6,055 bases of DNA from Thermoplasmata archaeon. GTDB lineage: Archaea > Thermoplasmatota > Thermoplasmata > SG8-5. The DNA is taken from NCBI GenBank assembly GCA_023136815.1, contig JAGLQM010000050.1:1-6055 (forward strand). Reading direction: 5' to 3'. Below the pieces are notes generated by a model that was not told where the DNA came from, made no database searches, and saw only the letters and a program-made list of their open reading frames with translations. Both the position numbers and the translations under genes were made by a program. Below are positions 5,560-6,055 of the stretch, in pieces; within the stretch, counting starts at the first letter, position 1, and the number at the start of each line of letters is the position of its first letter.

Positions 5560-5868
5560 CCTCAAAATAATCTCGATGTTCACACCATCAGGAACATTGA
5601 TTCTCATGAGCGAGCGCAGAGCTCGTTCATCAGCATCCAGGTCAATGAGCCTCTTGTGAATTCTCATCTCCCAGCGTTCCCAGGTCTCTGTTCCTTCTCC
5701 ATCAGGTGATTTTCTACAAGGAACAACCAAACGTTTGGTAGGGAGCGGAATAGGGCCGCTCATTGCTACTCCAGTTCTCTCTGATATGTTCTTTATCTGC
5801 TGGCAGACACTGTCCACTTTCTTTGGGTCTGTGCCTGAGAGAGATATCCGTGCTTTCTGATCTGCCAT
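5554..5868 (-). CDS. rpsJ: 30S ribosomal protein S10
   Basis: The 104-residue product is close to the usual archaeal S10 length of about 102. Diagnostic segments are [11 protein letters not shown] near the N-terminus, [19 protein letters not shown] (about 38-56), [20 protein letters not shown] (about 67-86) and the C-terminal [10 protein letters not shown]10 is part of the 30S head. The ATG at 5866-5868 is chosen over the longer open frame from 5943 because the extra 25 residues overlap the tuf end and do not match S10, and because AGGGGG lies 6-8 bases upstream. The gene follows tuf by 44 bases, the usual archaeal order, and is likely co-transcribed with it. Its stop lies in a 9-bp hairpin. 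Downstream the sequence changes to accessory DNA. Confidence 0.97.
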   Translation of the reverse strand: MADQKARISLSGTDPKKVDSVCQQIKNISERTGVAMSGPIPLPTKRLVVPCRKSPDGEGTETWERWEMRIHKRLIDLDADERALRSLMRINVPDGVNIEIILRN

Positions 5869-5902
5869 ATTTTTGCCCCCTAGGTTAAAAAATAAGAAAA
5901 GT

Positions 5903-5925
5903 GAAGGAGATATTACATCTCCTTC
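5903..5925 (-). terminator. Hairpin at the tuf stop followed by a U-rich tract
   Basis: A perfect 9-bp inverted repeat, GAAGGAGAT/ATCTCCTTC, with a 5-base loop that contains the TAA stop of tuf. On the transcript it is followed within a few bases by a U-rich stretch (TTTTCTTATTTTTT). This has the form of an intrinsic terminator or attenuator between tuf and rpsJ, or a site limiting decay. Archaeal termination depends mainly on the U-tract, which is present. Confidence 0.5.
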
Positions 5926-6055
5926 TTTTCTACTGCTATGCACACACCTGCTGCCACTGTCTGACCCATGTCACGGATAGCAAACCTTCCCAACTGTGGG
6001 AATTCCTTCGCTGTCTCAATAACCATTGGTTTGGTTGGCTGAATCTTGACGATTG
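5913..6055 (-). CDS. tuf: Elongation factor 1-alpha, C-terminal end (partial)
   Basis: Only the last 46 residues are in the window; the gene continues past the right edge. The peptide reads [12 protein letters not shown], then [20 protein letters not shown] and ends CIAVEKKEM. This is the end of domain III of the archaeal EF-1A GTPase, which brings aminoacyl-tRNA to the ribosome; [15 protein letters not shown] is a hallmark of the family. The stop TAA is at 5913-5915. The gene is followed by rpsJ, as in the archaeal str operon (fusA, tuf, rpsJ). The GTPase domain is not visible, so function rests on family match alone. Confidence 0.95.
   Translation of the reverse strand, partial: IVKIQPTKPMVIETAKEFPQLGRFAIRDMGQTVAAGVCIAVEKKEM

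Noticed and set aside
5869..5943. Longer S10 start at 5943
   Set aside because: The extra 25 codons overlap the tuf end, have no S10 similarity, and the internal ATG at 5866-5868 has its own G-rich ribosome binding site.

Overview
The window looks archaeal, most likely a methanogen-type euryarchaeon such as a Methanosarcinales relative. The right end carries the 3' end of an elongation factor 1-alpha gene followed by ribosomal protein S10 on the minus strand, which is the classical archaeal str-operon order. Candidate promoters look like archaeal TATA boxes, and mobile remnants of the kind common in methanogens are scattered between the genes. The genus cannot be fixed from the sequence alone.

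Layout from left to right. (1) Positions 1-1457, plus strand: a large tetratricopeptide-repeat (TPR) protein whose reading frame runs off the left edge, so its true start is not in the window. (2) Positions 1470-2309, minus strand: a Bro-N / DinD-like antirepressor-type protein, convergent with the TPR gene and only 12 bases from it. (3) About 2412-2641: a non-coding, hairpin-rich block, read here as the 3' end of a decayed IS200/IS605-type tnpB transposon with its omega-RNA-like right end (copy 1). (4) 2699-3458, plus strand: an A+T-rich two-gene unit with its own TATA box, made of a 46-residue charged peptide overlapping by ATGA an HNH endonuclease. (5) 3473-3533: a short second copy of the same right end (copy 3). 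(6) 3527-4807, minus strand: an A+T-rich gene for a protein with a HEPN-type Rx4H motif, a candidate defence RNase; its stop codon lies inside the copy 3 end. (7) About 4850-5086, minus strand: a third, diverged block of the same kind (copy 2). (8) About 5087-5520: no intact gene, only short reading-frame fragments in several frames that may be a decayed transposase. (9) 5554-6055, minus strand: rpsJ and the end of tuf.

The two ends of the window are ordinary chromosome and the middle, about 2400 to 5520, looks like an accessory island downstream of the conserved str operon. Its cargo, the HNH pair and the HEPN protein, is visibly richer in A and T than the neighbouring genes and is bounded by mobile-element ends. 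The most interesting signals are three. Hairpins in copies 1 and 2 are conserved although their stem sequences differ, which is covariation. The HNH pair sits between two direct copies of the same 43-base right end. The HEPN gene ends exactly at one of those ends. Whether HNH and HEPN act together is not shown by the sequence.
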